DNA of 53,758 bases from contig JAOPVX010000058.1 of the NCBI GenBank assembly GCA_025965975.1, positions 1 through 53,758 of the forward strand. The letters run 5' to 3'. The position numbers and the translations under genes were made by a program. A model generated the notes under the pieces. That model did not search any database and was not told where the DNA came from. It saw only the letters and a program-made list of their open reading frames with translations. Source of the DNA: Mycobacterium sp. Lineage in GTDB: Bacteria > Actinomycetota > Actinomycetes > Mycobacteriales > Mycobacteriaceae. Below are positions 41,477-49,824 of the stretch, in pieces (position 1 is the stretch's first letter; every line of letters starts with the position of its first letter).

Positions 41477-42343
41477 CTAAATGGCGGCGAGCCTCGGGAT
41501 GACGTCGTCGCCGAGGCGCTTGACGAAGCCGACCGGGTCGGGGTCGCCAGGCAGCGGTCCGACATTGATCTGGTCGATGCCCAGTTCGGCAATGCGCTCT
41601 GCGGTCTTCAGGTACGCGTCGACGTCGTCGAACGGGTTCGTGAATAGGGCCGCGGTCAAGCGGATGTCGGCGGGATCGCGGCCAACCGCGTCGCAATGCC
41701 GGTGCAGCACATCGATCTTGTGCCTCAGTTCGTCGGCGATCGACGTCGTTGCGTTCCACACGTCCGCATACTGGGCGACCAGCCGTAGTGTCTTCTTTTC
41801 GCCGCCACCGCCGATCAGGATGGGTGGGCGCCGAATCGGTTGTGGCTCACAGATCGTCTCCGCCAACCGATAGTGCTTGCCCTCGTAGGGCCCCTGGTCC
41901 TCGCTCCACATCTGCAGGCAGATCTGCAGCGTCTCTTCGAGCATCTCGAATCGCTCGCGAACCGGCGGGTAGGGCACGCCGAGGCCCAGATGCTCGCGCT
42001 CGTACCAGGCCGCTCCGATGCCGAACACTAAACGGCCTCCCGACAACACGTCCACCGTGGTAGCCGTCTTTGCCAACACACCGGGATGGCGATAGGTGAC
42101 ACCCGTGACGAGGGGGGCCAACGCGATGTTTCGTGTCTGACCGGCCAGGAATCCCAGTGTCGTGTAGACCTCGAGGAATGGGTCCTGCGCACGTCCCATC
42201 TCCTCCATCTGGAAAAAGTGGTCGGCCAAGGTGAACATCGTGGCACCGGCCTCTTCGGCGGCCACGGCCGCCTGCGCCACCGTCGTAGCCATCCGGTCCG
42301 GTGCGCCGGGTAAGAAGTCGATGAAATGCACGCTCAATTCCAT
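41477..42343 (-). CDS. LLM class oxidoreductase, probably F420-dependent
   Basis: A 288-residue luciferase-like protein. Segments AEEAGATMFTLADHFFQ, SGGRLVFGIGAAWYEREH and PPILIGGGGEKKTLRLVAQYADVWN are those of the mycobacterial F420-dependent LLM group. Presence of fgd in the window supports F420 use by this host. It follows the MarR gene by 16 bases on the same strand, so a MarR-controlled two-gene unit is likely. The substrate is unknown. Confidence 0.87.
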   Translation of the reverse strand: MELSVHFIDFLPGAPDRMATTVAQAAVAAEEAGATMFTLADHFFQMEEMGRAQDPFLEVYTTLGFLAGQTRNIALAPLVTGVTYRHPGVLAKTATTVDVLSGGRLVFGIGAAWYEREHLGLGVPYPPVRERFEMLEETLQICLQMWSEDQGPYEGKHYRLAETICEPQPIRRPPILIGGGGEKKTLRLVAQYADVWNATTSIADELRHKIDVLHRHCDAVGRDPADIRLTAALFTNPFDDVDAYLKTAERIAELGIDQINVGPLPGDPDPVGFVKRLGDDVIPRLAAI

Positions 42344-42359
42344 TGCTGAATACCGCCTT

Positions 42360-42794
42360 TCAATCTGTGAGTCGTTGCAGCAGCGCTATCGCCTCGTTGA
42401 TGACCTGACGCTCACGCTCCGTGTAACGGTCTTGCATGGCTTGGACCAACCATTCCTCGCGAACCTTGCGATCGCTTTCTGCGTGCCTGCGGCCCCGCGG
42501 TGTCAACGTGATGAGCTGACGCCGTCCGTCGTCGGGGTCGGGTTTGCGCTCGATCAGTCCATGGCGGTCCAGCCCGGAAAGCGTGGTCGCCATCGATTGC
42601 GGACGGACTCGTTCCACCCCAGCGAGCTGACTTGTGGACGCGGGGCCGTCCTTTACGAGCCCGATCAACACCGCAGTCTCCGACGGGGTCAAGTCGTCGG
42701 CAGTCGCCAGCTCCTTGAGCTTGCGGCGCAGCCTGCTGAACATGACCCGCAGCTCGCGGGCGGCGACTACAGAGGATTCGCTGATCTGTCTCAC
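42360..42794 (-). CDS. MarR family transcriptional regulator
   Basis: A 144-residue winged-helix regulator. The HTH runs through TPSETAVLIGLV and STSQLAGVERVRPQSMATTLSGLDRHGLIERKPDPDDGRR, the classic MarR wing. GTG 42794 is the first start in the frame. The frame continues upstream without a stop into an esterase relic, so the true start may have been replaced by a fusion at about RQISESS. It probably regulates the LLM gene 16 bases downstream. Confidence 0.85.
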   Translation of the reverse strand: MRQISESSVVAARELRVMFSRLRRKLKELATADDLTPSETAVLIGLVKDGPASTSQLAGVERVRPQSMATTLSGLDRHGLIERKPDPDDGRRQLITLTPRGRRHAESDRKVREEWLVQAMQDRYTERERQVINEAIALLQRLTD

Positions 42795-42999
42795 AATAGG
42801 AACCGAGCACCCGAGTTGTGTGGCGAGGTCGGTGATGAGTTTCCAGTGTGCGGATTGGATTTCGTTGACGTAGGCGCCACCGTGCAGATAGATGACGGTC
42901 GTCGCCGGCGCGTGGTTTGTTGCTCCGGCGCGTGGCTTGTTGCTCCGGCGCCTTTAGCTTGCACGCTGTAGACATCGAAAAGTGTCGACGAACGGCAGC
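42792..42999 (-). pseudogene. N-terminal relic of an HSL-type alpha/beta hydrolase
   Basis: On the minus strand the sequence encodes FDVYSVQAKGAGA, then, after a 20-bp duplication that shifts the frame, PATTVIYLHGGAYV and HWKLITDLATQLGCSVPIV. YLHGG is the oxyanion-hole motif of hormone-sensitive-lipase-type esterases. The rest of the enzyme, including the catalytic Ser, is missing; the frame runs straight into the MarR gene at GTG 42794. It looks like a deletion that joined an esterase 5' part to marR. Confidence 0.75.
42906..42945 (-). repeat. 20-bp tandem duplication in the esterase relic
   Basis: CGGCGCGTGGTTTGTTGCTC (42906-42925) is repeated with one change (T to C) at 42926-42945 and begins a third time (CGGCGCC). 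The 20-bp length breaks the reading frame of the relic. Confidence 0.9.
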
Positions 43000-43130
43000 G
43001 TCGGCGGTTGCGTAGCTGGGTTTGCGGGCCGGCCGCAGGTAGATGGCGATTGCCCTCATCTGCCAGGACATGTCGCTTCCCATCGCACGGAGTCCACGGA
43101 TGTATCGCTCCTCATGCTCCGGGCCTACCC

Positions 43131-43904
43131 TCATGCGGGCAGCGCGGCGACTATGCGGCCGACAACTTGGCGGCTCAGAAGCATCCCGAGGTGACCGACC
43201 CCGCCGACCGTTACGGTCTCCACGTCGGCGTGGGCCGGCACCGACCGGAGGCCGGGCACGATCATGTCGAGTGGGGCCGTGAACGCTAGCCACCGCACGC
43301 CGTCCGGTATTGGCGCGGAGGCGAGTCGGCGCAATAGAGGCGACCCTTCCCGCAGCGCCCGAACGACCGCCACGAACGGCAGCAGGTTCGCCCACGGCGA
43401 GCCTCCGAACGGTGCCGCGAGGGTGACGACGCTGTCGACCTGCCCGGTGAGGCGACCGCCCGCGATGGCCTGGGCGATGACGACCCCGCCAAGGCTGTGT
43501 CCGACCAGATGCACCTTGTCCGCGCCGGTTTGAGACAACATCCTTTCAACCTCGACGGCGAGCCGGTCGGCGAGCTGCTCCACTGAGGTTCCGAAGGGCG
43601 TGTAGGTGAGCGCTTCGACGGTTCGGCCTCGGGCACGTAGGGTTCGCGCGAGGAAGGACCAGCTTGACTTCGTGCCCCCAAAGCCGTGCACGAGCAGCAC
43701 CGGGCGCGCCGTGTGTGCGGTGTGCGCCTGGACAGGCGGCGGTGTACCGAATGCAGGGTCGAAGCCGCCGCCTGCCCGGTGCAGCGGCGCCGTCGCGACT
43801 ACCGATGCCATCAGTCCCACTTCGTAGGCCTGCACCACCGCGGCACGGCCAATCGTCCGAACCAGCGTGCGGGCGCGCGGGATTGCGGCGAGCGGCGACA
43901 TCAT
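43131..43904 (-). CDS. alpha/beta hydrolase, lipase-like
   Basis: A 257-residue hydrolase. The oxyanion region is VLLVHGFGGTKSSW, the nucleophile elbow GHSLGG, and the final His lies in GGVGHLGMLLS. The TPFGTSVEQLADRLAVEVERML stretch is like bacterial triacylglycerol lipases. The first ~45 residues are weakly hydrophobic (AAVVQAYEVGLMASVVATAP), perhaps a membrane anchor or signal. ATG 43904 (MMSPLAAIPRAR) is chosen over the longer frame to 43979, whose extension lacks coding character. Confidence 0.82.
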   Translation of the reverse strand: MMSPLAAIPRARTLVRTIGRAAVVQAYEVGLMASVVATAPLHRAGGGFDPAFGTPPPVQAHTAHTARPVLLVHGFGGTKSSWSFLARTLRARGRTVEALTYTPFGTSVEQLADRLAVEVERMLSQTGADKVHLVGHSLGGVVIAQAIAGGRLTGQVDSVVTLAAPFGGSPWANLLPFVAVVRALREGSPLLRRLASAPIPDGVRWLAFTAPLDMIVPGLRSVPAHADVETVTVGGVGHLGMLLSRQVVGRIVAALPA

Positions 43905-44254
43905 GTCTCGTCGTTTCCGCGCACCGCAGACTCTGCCGACTGGTGCCCTCTGTTGATCTGCGCCCACGACATGTCTCACCCCTTTGTGTGACGGCTACCA
44001 CTTTTCAGAATCGCGGTCGGACGGTCGTGCGTCATCGAGGCCAGCCGCCATTTGCGTTTCAGGCCAGTCGGTGTCGCGCGCTACCTGCTAGCTGGAAGGG
44101 GAGCGCCCACTGACCGTTCCGGATCGGCGCAACGCGCTGGCCGATCTGGCCTCGCGGACAAGGAGCTTCGACGATTCCGCACACGTCGTCGGACTGGCCC
44201 ACAATCTGGCCCAAACGTCTCTTCCGTCGCCCAACACGAGTCCGCTAAATAGCC
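43905..44254. other. About 350 bases without a recognisable intact gene
   Basis: Open frames here are short and overlap one another. A plus-strand frame around 44110-44250 (DRRNALADLASRTRSFDD, HVVGLAHNLAQTS) has reasonable codon use and may be the decayed 5' part of the sensor-kinase relic that follows, but it matches nothing that I can name. Confidence 0.45.
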
Positions 44255-44875
44255 ATGGCAACCCAGTTCGACATCGGAGGCTCCTGGGCGATGGGCCCGT
44301 TCCACGGTTATTGGCGATGGGTCGATGTTCCCGATCGCGTGGTGGTGGTGGTCGGCACCGATCGACATGCCCGGCGGGCGGGGGCGGTCCTGGCGTTCAC
44401 GGACATCACCGAGCGGCTCGCCTCCGAAAAAGCGATACGGGAGCGCGACGCAGTCGTGATTTGAGCCGCCGAGTCACGGGCGGCCCAGCGACGCATCCTC
44501 GAGAGCGCCACGGGGGCGCGTCATAAACTCGCGCGCGATCTTCACGACGACGCGGCCGGATTGGCTAATGACGCCCGGGTGATCGGCAACCCACACCGGC
44601 TGCGGACGCGTTCCAAGATCCGGGCTAACAGTGCGGTGGGATGGGTGAACGACATGTTCGCGGGCACCCATGACGGCATCTACGGTGCGCCGCAACAGAG
44701 TATCCAGATCGACACCTCTGCAGGGACGGCCACTGCCGTTGCGCTTCCGTTCACGTCGACGAAGACGGTGCGAGCCACTCCGTTTGACGGGCTGTTGTCC
44801 GTGGTCCTCGACCTGGCCCAGAACTTCTTCGTCTATGAACCGCTGGCCGGACGGCCCGGCGCACTTACGACATAG
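44255..44875 (+). pseudogene. PAS-histidine kinase relic with an in-frame stop
   Basis: The frame from ATG 44255 ends a PAS/PAC domain (GAVLAFTDITERLASEKAI) and is stopped by TGA 44462-44464. The same frame then continues with RRILESATGARHKLARDLHDD, the H-box of NarL-type (HisKA_3) sensor kinases with the phospho-accepting His. The following ~100 codons stay open to 44875 but show no kinase motifs, and the ATPase domain is gone. The end overlaps the APC permease gene on the other strand by 43 bases. Loss by a nonsense change plus deletion is most likely. Confidence 0.7.
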
Positions 44876-46107
44876 GCAGCGGCGCCGATAGCCACCACCG
44901 CCGCACCCACCAGTACGGACGAGATCGGCAGCAAGAACGCGAGCACCAGGCAGCCGACCAGGCCGAGCAATGATATGGACTTGTGACGCAGTGTTTGACG
45001 TCGCCGGTCTTCCGGCTCCAGTGTCCACGCCGACGCGTTCGCGATCGCGTAGTACACCAGCACCGCGAACGACGAGAAGCCGATCGCCCCGCGCACATCG
45101 ACCAGCGCTGCGACCACGGCGACGACCACGCCCACCACGACCTCGGCGCGGTGCGGGCTCTTGAAGCGCGGATGCACAGCGGCCAGCGCGTGCGGCAGAT
45201 GACGGTCGCGCGCCATTGCCAAGGTGGTCCTGGAGACGCCGAGGATCAAAGCCAGCAGTGAGCCGAGCGCGGCGACGGCCGCCCCGACCCGAACCACGGG
45301 TTCAAGACCCGGCAGGCCCGCCGCGCGCACGGCGTCGGCCAGTGGCGCCGTCGCCGAAGCCAGTGCGGCGCCGCCTAATTCGCCCACTACCGTGACCGCC
45401 ACCACCGCGTACACCAGCAGCGCGATGCCGAGCGCGATGGGGATGGCGCGCGGAATCGTGCGGGCCGGATCGCGCACCTCCTCACCGAGGGTCGCTATCC
45501 GCGCGTAGCCGGCGAACGCGAAGAACAACAATCCCGCGGCCTGTAACACGCCGCGGACGCTGACGTCGTTGCCGAGCGCCAGCCGTGAGCCGTCCATGTC
45601 GCCGAAGCCGAGGACCACGACCACTACCGCTGCGAGCACCGCCAGCACCAGAGCGACGATGATCCGGGTCAGCATCGCGGACTTCTGGATACCGGCGTAG
45701 TTCACGGCGGTCAGCGCGACCACGGCGGCCACCGCCACCGCGTGCGCCCAGCCGGGCCACACGTAGTAGCCGACCGTCAGCGCCATCGCCGCGCAGGACG
45801 CCGTCTTGCCGACGACGAAGCTCCACCCGGCGGTATAGCCCCAGAACTCGCCGAGACGCTCGCGCCCGTAGACGTAGGTGCCGCCGGACTGCGGATACAG
45901 CGCCGCCAGCCGAGCCGACGACGTCGCGTTGCAAAAGGCGACCACGGCGGCGACGGCCAGCCCGATGAGCAGACCCGAGCCGGCGGCGGCCGCGGCCGGG
46001 GCCAGCGCAACGAAGATGCCTGCGCCGACCATCGAGCCAAGCCCGATGGTCACCGCGTCGAACGTGCCGAGCCGCCGTTGAAGCGCAGGGCCGTCCGGCG
46101 TGCTCAC
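44833..46107 (-). CDS. APC family amino acid permease
   Basis: A 424-residue transporter of the amino acid-polyamine-organocation family with about 12 membrane segments. The family start GLGSMVGAGIFVALAP, LAALYPQSGGTYVYGRE (TM3) and FFAFAGYARIATLGEEVRDP are well conserved. Substrate preference cannot be told; cationic amino acid or ethanolamine-like carriers are closest in pattern. It is the last gene before a group of small membrane genes on the same strand. Confidence 0.9.
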   Translation of the reverse strand: MSTPDGPALQRRLGTFDAVTIGLGSMVGAGIFVALAPAAAAAGSGLLIGLAVAAVVAFCNATSSARLAALYPQSGGTYVYGRERLGEFWGYTAGWSFVVGKTASCAAMALTVGYYVWPGWAHAVAVAAVVALTAVNYAGIQKSAMLTRIIVALVLAVLAAVVVVVLGFGDMDGSRLALGNDVSVRGVLQAAGLLFFAFAGYARIATLGEEVRDPARTIPRAIPIALGIALLVYAVVAVTVVGELGGAALASATAPLADAVRAAGLPGLEPVVRVGAAVAALGSLLALILGVSRTTLAMARDRHLPHALAAVHPRFKSPHRAEVVVGVVVAVVAALVDVRGAIGFSSFAVLVYYAIANASAWTLEPEDRRRQTLRHKSISLLGLVGCLVLAFLLPISSVLVGAAVVAIGAAAYVVSAPGRPASGS

Positions 46108-46123
46108 GGCAGGTGATGCTACG

Positions 46124-46414
46124 TCAAGCCGTATCGCGATGCGGGACCAGCGATTCGCGGGCCGACGTCATTGCCGACGCGACCACGACCACGAGCAACA
46201 CCAGCGCACCGAAGACGACGAGCGGAATGGTCCACATCCGGCGCACGAGCAGTGCGGTCTCGCATTGGTCGACGAGGTTGTGCTGGCCGACGACGGCCGC
46301 CGCCTGGCTCAGGTCGGTGGCGTATCCAGTCCCGCACTTGATCTGGAATCCCCATTGGTCGTAGGCGTCGAGGAAGACCGGAAAGTTCAGTGCCAGGAGT
46401 CCGATGGCCACCAC
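46124..46414 (-). CDS. small membrane protein, possibly 5'-truncated by a frameshift
   Basis: A 96-residue protein with two hydrophobic segments (VAIGLLALNFPVFL at the start and IPLVVFGALVLLVVVVASAM near the end) and Cys residues in between. The only in-frame start, GTG 46414, lies within the first helix. The coding-like frame continues upstream (LHQRHHRLAYTGISCGVVV), and a missing base in the GGGGG run near 46475 would connect it to ATG at 46481-46483. The family is not recognised. Confidence 0.55.
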   Translation of the reverse strand: MVAIGLLALNFPVFLDAYDQWGFQIKCGTGYATDLSQAAAVVGQHNLVDQCETALLVRRMWTIPLVVFGALVLLVVVVASAMTSARESLVPHRDTA

Positions 46415-46483
46415 GACGCCGCAGCTAATGCCGGTGTAGGCGAGGCGATGATGCCGTTGATGCAGGGTGTTCCCCCGTTCATG

Positions 46484-46701
46484 TCATACCACGTCGGCGA
46501 CGAGCAGCACCTGCCATGACACGATCGACCCCAGATACGACACCACCGGGTCGGCACCGGTCATGTGCTGCAGATGCGCGGTGTGCGTGCTCGACCAGTT
46601 GACACGACGATCAGGTACGGAGTGCCAATAATCAGCGCGACGATGATCAGCTCACCTATCGTCACCTGAAACCCCAACAGTCGTCGCAACGCGCCGAACA
46701 C
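46484..46701 (-). pseudogene. small membrane protein gene with a one-base frameshift
   Basis: The frame from GTG 46701 reads MFGALRRLLGFQVTIGELII and ALIIGTPYLIV. It then shifts by one base near 46605 and continues as VNWSSTHTAHLQHMTGADPV and VSYLGSIVSWQVLLVADVV, stopping at 46484. I recall mycobacterial small membrane proteins with this pattern (GAPYLVVGLIW and FSFLGSIVSWPVL). TAACAT seven bases before GTG 46701 is a plausible -10 for a leaderless start. Real decay or a sequencing error are both possible. Confidence 0.6.
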
Positions 46702-46720
46702 CCTGACTATGTTAATGGCG

Positions 46721-46730
46721 ATTCTAGAAT
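46721..46730. promoter_or_regulatory. Palindrome ATTCTAGAAT between the TetR and membrane genes
   Basis: A perfect 10-bp palindrome flanked by GCG and ACGC, which nearly extends the symmetry. It lies in the divergent region between the TetR start (46806) and GTG 46701, and would overlap TATTCT on the minus strand. It is a candidate binding site for the adjacent TetR protein. Confidence 0.4.
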
Positions 46731-46792
46731 ACGCGAGCACTTTTTCCTGATTTTCCAATCGAAGTGGGCGCCTATGTGTGCGCCCGGTCCGT

Positions 46793-46798
46793 TAAGGT
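46793..46798 (+). promoter_or_regulatory. Putative -10 of the TetR gene, leaderless
   Basis: TAAGGT (TANNNT) ends seven bases before ATG 46806, which places the expected transcription start at the ATG. No ribosome binding site is seen. Confidence 0.45.
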
Positions 46799-46805
46799 GT
46801 TGGCC

Positions 46806-48044
46806 ATGGCGCGCACCAGGCCCACCCGTGGCGAGGGTGTCCGGCGTCGGCCGAAGGATCGCAAGGAGCAGATCGCCCGCGCGTCGGCCGAGTCGTTCAG
46901 CGCGCTCGGCTACTACGGCGTGAGCATGGAGACCATCGCGACGCGGGTGGGAATCTCCGCTGCCGCGCTGTACCGCCACTACTCGAGCAAGTACGAACTG
47001 TTCCGCGACGCGGTGCTCAACCTGGGTCAGCAATTGGTCGACTGCACGGCGTTCGTCGACGACGCAGCCGGCGATCCCGAGTTGACCTTGCGTCGGCTCG
47101 TCTCGGCGGTTATCGACACCGCGATGGCCAACCGCGAGTCGGGCGGGCTCTGCCGGTGGGAAGGCCGTTACCTGCGGGGCGACGACCAGGCCACGCTGAT
47201 CGCGCAGTTGTGCACCGTGCATCACCGGATCCAGAAACCGCTCATGGCAATTCGGCCAGAACTGACCTCGCGGCAACGATGGACTCTGTCGACGTCGGGG
47301 CTGTCCGTGATCGGCAGCATCGTCGATCATCGCGCCAAGCTGCCCGCGATCCAGGTGCGCGCATTGCTCGCCGACCTTGCCGACGCGGTGCTGGCCGCCG
47401 ATCTGCCCGATGTCGCGAACAGCATGGTCGAGGCCCGTCCGCCCGTCGCCACGGTCACGGAGACGTCGAAATACGAAGCGCTGCTCAACGAATCGATGCG
47501 CCTGTTCAACCTCAAGGGCTACCGCGACACCAGCGTTGAGGACATCGCGACGGCCGTTGGCATGCCTGCGTCGGGCATCTACCGGTACTTCTCTGGTAAG
47601 AGCGACATCCTTGCGGTGGCGTTCCGGCGGGCGGCCGACCGGCTGTCGGCGGAGCTGTCCGCGATCGTTGGCGCCGTGCCCGATCGCGAGGAAGCACTGA
47701 CCGCGGTCGTCGACGCTTACGTGACGAGGTCGTTCCACCGGCCCGAACTGGACTACGTGTATTACACCGAGCGGCTCAACATGACAGCTGGCGACCAGAA
47801 GATCCTGCGCAACCTGCAGCGAGCCACTGTGGAGTCGTGGGTGGACCTGGTGGTGTCCGTGCGGTCGGAGTGGACGCCGGGGCAGGCACGGTTCGCTGTG
47901 CACGCCGCGATGTCACTGGTGATCGACTTGGGCCGGTTGATGCGGTATGAGGATTCGGCGCCGACCCGTGCGATCGTGGAACGGCTGGTGGACCTGACGC
48001 TGCTGGGTCACTACCGGCTGCGCGCCGCGTTGCCGGCCAAGTAG
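46806..48044 (+). CDS. TetR family regulator with two TetR domains
   Basis: A 412-residue protein with two complete TetR-type DNA-binding domains: residues ~20-68 (SMETIATRVGISAAALYRHYSSK) and ~222-270 (SVEDIATAVGMPASGIYRYFSGK). Each is followed by a helical ligand-type domain. It is twice the usual TetR length, a tandem fusion in one chain. ATG 46806 is chosen since a -10 lies seven bases before it; the frame is open to 46764. It is divergent from the small membrane genes and converges with the DUF gene (34-base overlap). It may control the monooxygenase operon or the membrane genes. Confidence 0.9.
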   Translation: MARTRPTRGEGVRRRPKDRKEQIARASAESFSALGYYGVSMETIATRVGISAAALYRHYSSKYELFRDAVLNLGQQLVDCTAFVDDAAGDPELTLRRLVSAVIDTAMANRESGGLCRWEGRYLRGDDQATLIAQLCTVHHRIQKPLMAIRPELTSRQRWTLSTSGLSVIGSIVDHRAKLPAIQVRALLADLADAVLAADLPDVANSMVEARPPVATVTETSKYEALLNESMRLFNLKGYRDTSVEDIATAVGMPASGIYRYFSGKSDILAVAFRRAADRLSAELSAIVGAVPDREEALTAVVDAYVTRSFHRPELDYVYYTERLNMTAGDQKILRNLQRATVESWVDLVVSVRSEWTPGQARFAVHAAMSLVIDLGRLMRYEDSAPTRAIVERLVDLTLLGHYRLRAALPAK

Positions 48045-48277
48045 GCCACGTAGCCGACGGTGCCGACGGCCGCAAGCGGCCGGGTCTTCCGCGAACTCAA
48101 GCCAAGCCCGAGCGCCGTTTCGATGCCGCCGTTGATGTAGAGGTGCTGGCGGCTGTTGCGCGGGAACGCCTGTTTGGTGATGCCGTCGAACAGCTGCGGG
48201 CTGGTGAAGTGGGCCAGGCCGATGCCGGCGACCGCCAGCCCGGCGAACTTGGCAGCACGCGAGTTCCTTTTCGGCAC
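48011..48277 (-). CDS. small conserved membrane-associated protein
   Basis: An 88-residue protein with a basic start (KRNSRAAK), a hydrophobic segment FAGLAVAGIGLAHF, the motif LFDGITKQAFPRNSRQHLYINGG and a C-terminal hydrophobic part (PLAAVGTVGYVAYLAGNAA). It resembles small DoxX-like mycobacterial proteins, but the function is unknown. GTG 48277 has GGAAGG upstream and is preferred to the longer frame. It follows the monooxygenase gene by 19 bases and is probably co-transcribed. Confidence 0.72.
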   Translation of the reverse strand: MPKRNSRAAKFAGLAVAGIGLAHFTSPQLFDGITKQAFPRNSRQHLYINGGIETALGLGLSSRKTRPLAAVGTVGYVAYLAGNAARSR

Positions 48278-48296
48278 AGCGTTGGATCCTTCCTGA

Positions 48297-49781
48297 TTAC
48301 GCAATCTTGTAGTCGCTCAGCGGATACTCCGAGGCCTCTTTGATCGCCGTCTTCGTCGACATCGGGCGCAGCAGCGTTGGCTCGCCCTGGGGATTGAAAT
48401 AGTAGGACCGCGAAGTCGCACAGTTACCGATCGTCCACAGCGAGTCGCCCAGCAGCTCGGTCATCCGGTCCCGGTAGTTCGTGTTGGCTTCTTCGGTCAC
48501 CTCGAAGGTGGTGGCGCCGCGCCGCTTGAGTTCACCAAACAACCGAGCCATGTGCCGCATCTGGTACTCCATCGTGTTGAAGAAGTTCAACCCGAGGAAT
48601 GCGAACGGACTGGCGAGGCTGAGGTAGTTCGGGAAGTACGGCATGGTCACACCCTGGTAAGCCTGGAACCGGGTGTCGCGCCACCACTTTCCGAGGTTGC
48701 GTCCCTCGCGCCCGATGACCTCGATCGCGGGGAAGTTGGCCTCCCACAGGTCGAATCCGGTAGCCAGTATCAGGGTGTCGATGACGGTTTTGGAGCCATC
48801 GGCGTTGACGATGCCGTCGGCCTCGATGCGCGCGATACCGTCGGTCTGCAGATGCACGTGCGGTTTGGTGAACGCGCGGTAGTAGCCGTTGGAGAACGTC
48901 GGCCGCTTGCATCCGAAGTCGTAATCCGGGGTGAGCCTGCGGCGCAATTCCTTGTCGCGAATCGACGCGAAGCGGTGCATCTTCGACAGGTCTGCCGCGG
49001 CGATGTTGAGCCGGCGGAAGTGCCGGTGGTGAATCACCGCGGTGTTGATCATGACTTCATAGATCGAATCCGTCAGCCAGCGGACGGCGCGCTGCGTCAG
49101 CGGGATCCGGGCGAACAGCCGCTTGGCGCGTTCGCCGAAGCGCAGGTCGATCTTGGGTACCACCCAGATCGGGGTGCGCTGGTAGACGGTGAGGTCGGCG
49201 ACCTTCTTGGTCAGTTCCGGGATGAGCTGGACGGCGGTGGCGCCGGTTCCGATGACAGCCACCCTTCGGTCCACAAGCGGATAGTCATCGTCCCAGGCGG
49301 TGGTGTGGATGACCTTGCCCGCGAAGTCGGCCACACCCGGGATGTCTGGCGCCTTCGGCTGGGACAGAAAGCCCGTCGCGGTGATCAGATATCGCGCGGA
49401 CAGCGTTTCACCATCGGCCACCGCGACCCGCCAGACGCCCGCCTCTTCGTCCCAGCGTGCGCCCTCGACGACGGCGTTGAACCGCATGTGCCCGCGAACA
49501 TCGAACTTGTCCGCGACGTCGTCGGCGTATTGCTTGATCTCCGTGCCGGTCGAGAACAGCCGCGACCAGTTCGGGTTCGGTTCGAAGAAGTAGGAGTACG
49601 TGGTGGTGGGGACGTCGACGGCCAGGCCGGGGTAGCGGTTGACGTGCCAGGTCCCGCCAAGGTCGTCCTCGCGGTCGACGATCACGAAGTTGTGGTAGCC
49701 CATCCGCTTGAGCTGGATGGCCGCGCCAATCCCTCCGAAACCCGCCCCCACGATGACCGCGTCGTACAGCTCCGAAGTCAT
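48297..49781 (-). CDS. flavin-containing monooxygenase, Baeyer-Villiger type
   Basis: A 494-residue FAD/NADPH monooxygenase. The FAD fold GAGFGG (12-17) opens the protein. The Baeyer-Villiger fingerprint FAGKVIHTTAWD is complete, followed by the NADPH fold VIGTGATAVQLIP. The C-terminal VLATGFDLWEANF-like segment is also typical. Such enzymes turn ketones into esters or lactones; the mycobacterial EtaA group is related. It lies upstream of the small membrane gene. The double TetR gene converges from the left and is a possible regulator. Confidence 0.92.
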   Translation of the reverse strand: MTSELYDAVIVGAGFGGIGAAIQLKRMGYHNFVIVDREDDLGGTWHVNRYPGLAVDVPTTTYSYFFEPNPNWSRLFSTGTEIKQYADDVADKFDVRGHMRFNAVVEGARWDEEAGVWRVAVADGETLSARYLITATGFLSQPKAPDIPGVADFAGKVIHTTAWDDDYPLVDRRVAVIGTGATAVQLIPELTKKVADLTVYQRTPIWVVPKIDLRFGERAKRLFARIPLTQRAVRWLTDSIYEVMINTAVIHHRHFRRLNIAAADLSKMHRFASIRDKELRRRLTPDYDFGCKRPTFSNGYYRAFTKPHVHLQTDGIARIEADGIVNADGSKTVIDTLILATGFDLWEANFPAIEVIGREGRNLGKWWRDTRFQAYQGVTMPYFPNYLSLASPFAFLGLNFFNTMEYQMRHMARLFGELKRRGATTFEVTEEANTNYRDRMTELLGDSLWTIGNCATSRSYYFNPQGEPTLLRPMSTKTAIKEASEYPLSDYKIA

Positions 49782-49824
49782 GCCCCAGACGGTACCTCAG
49801 GTACCGGAAACATTGATCGCCGGC

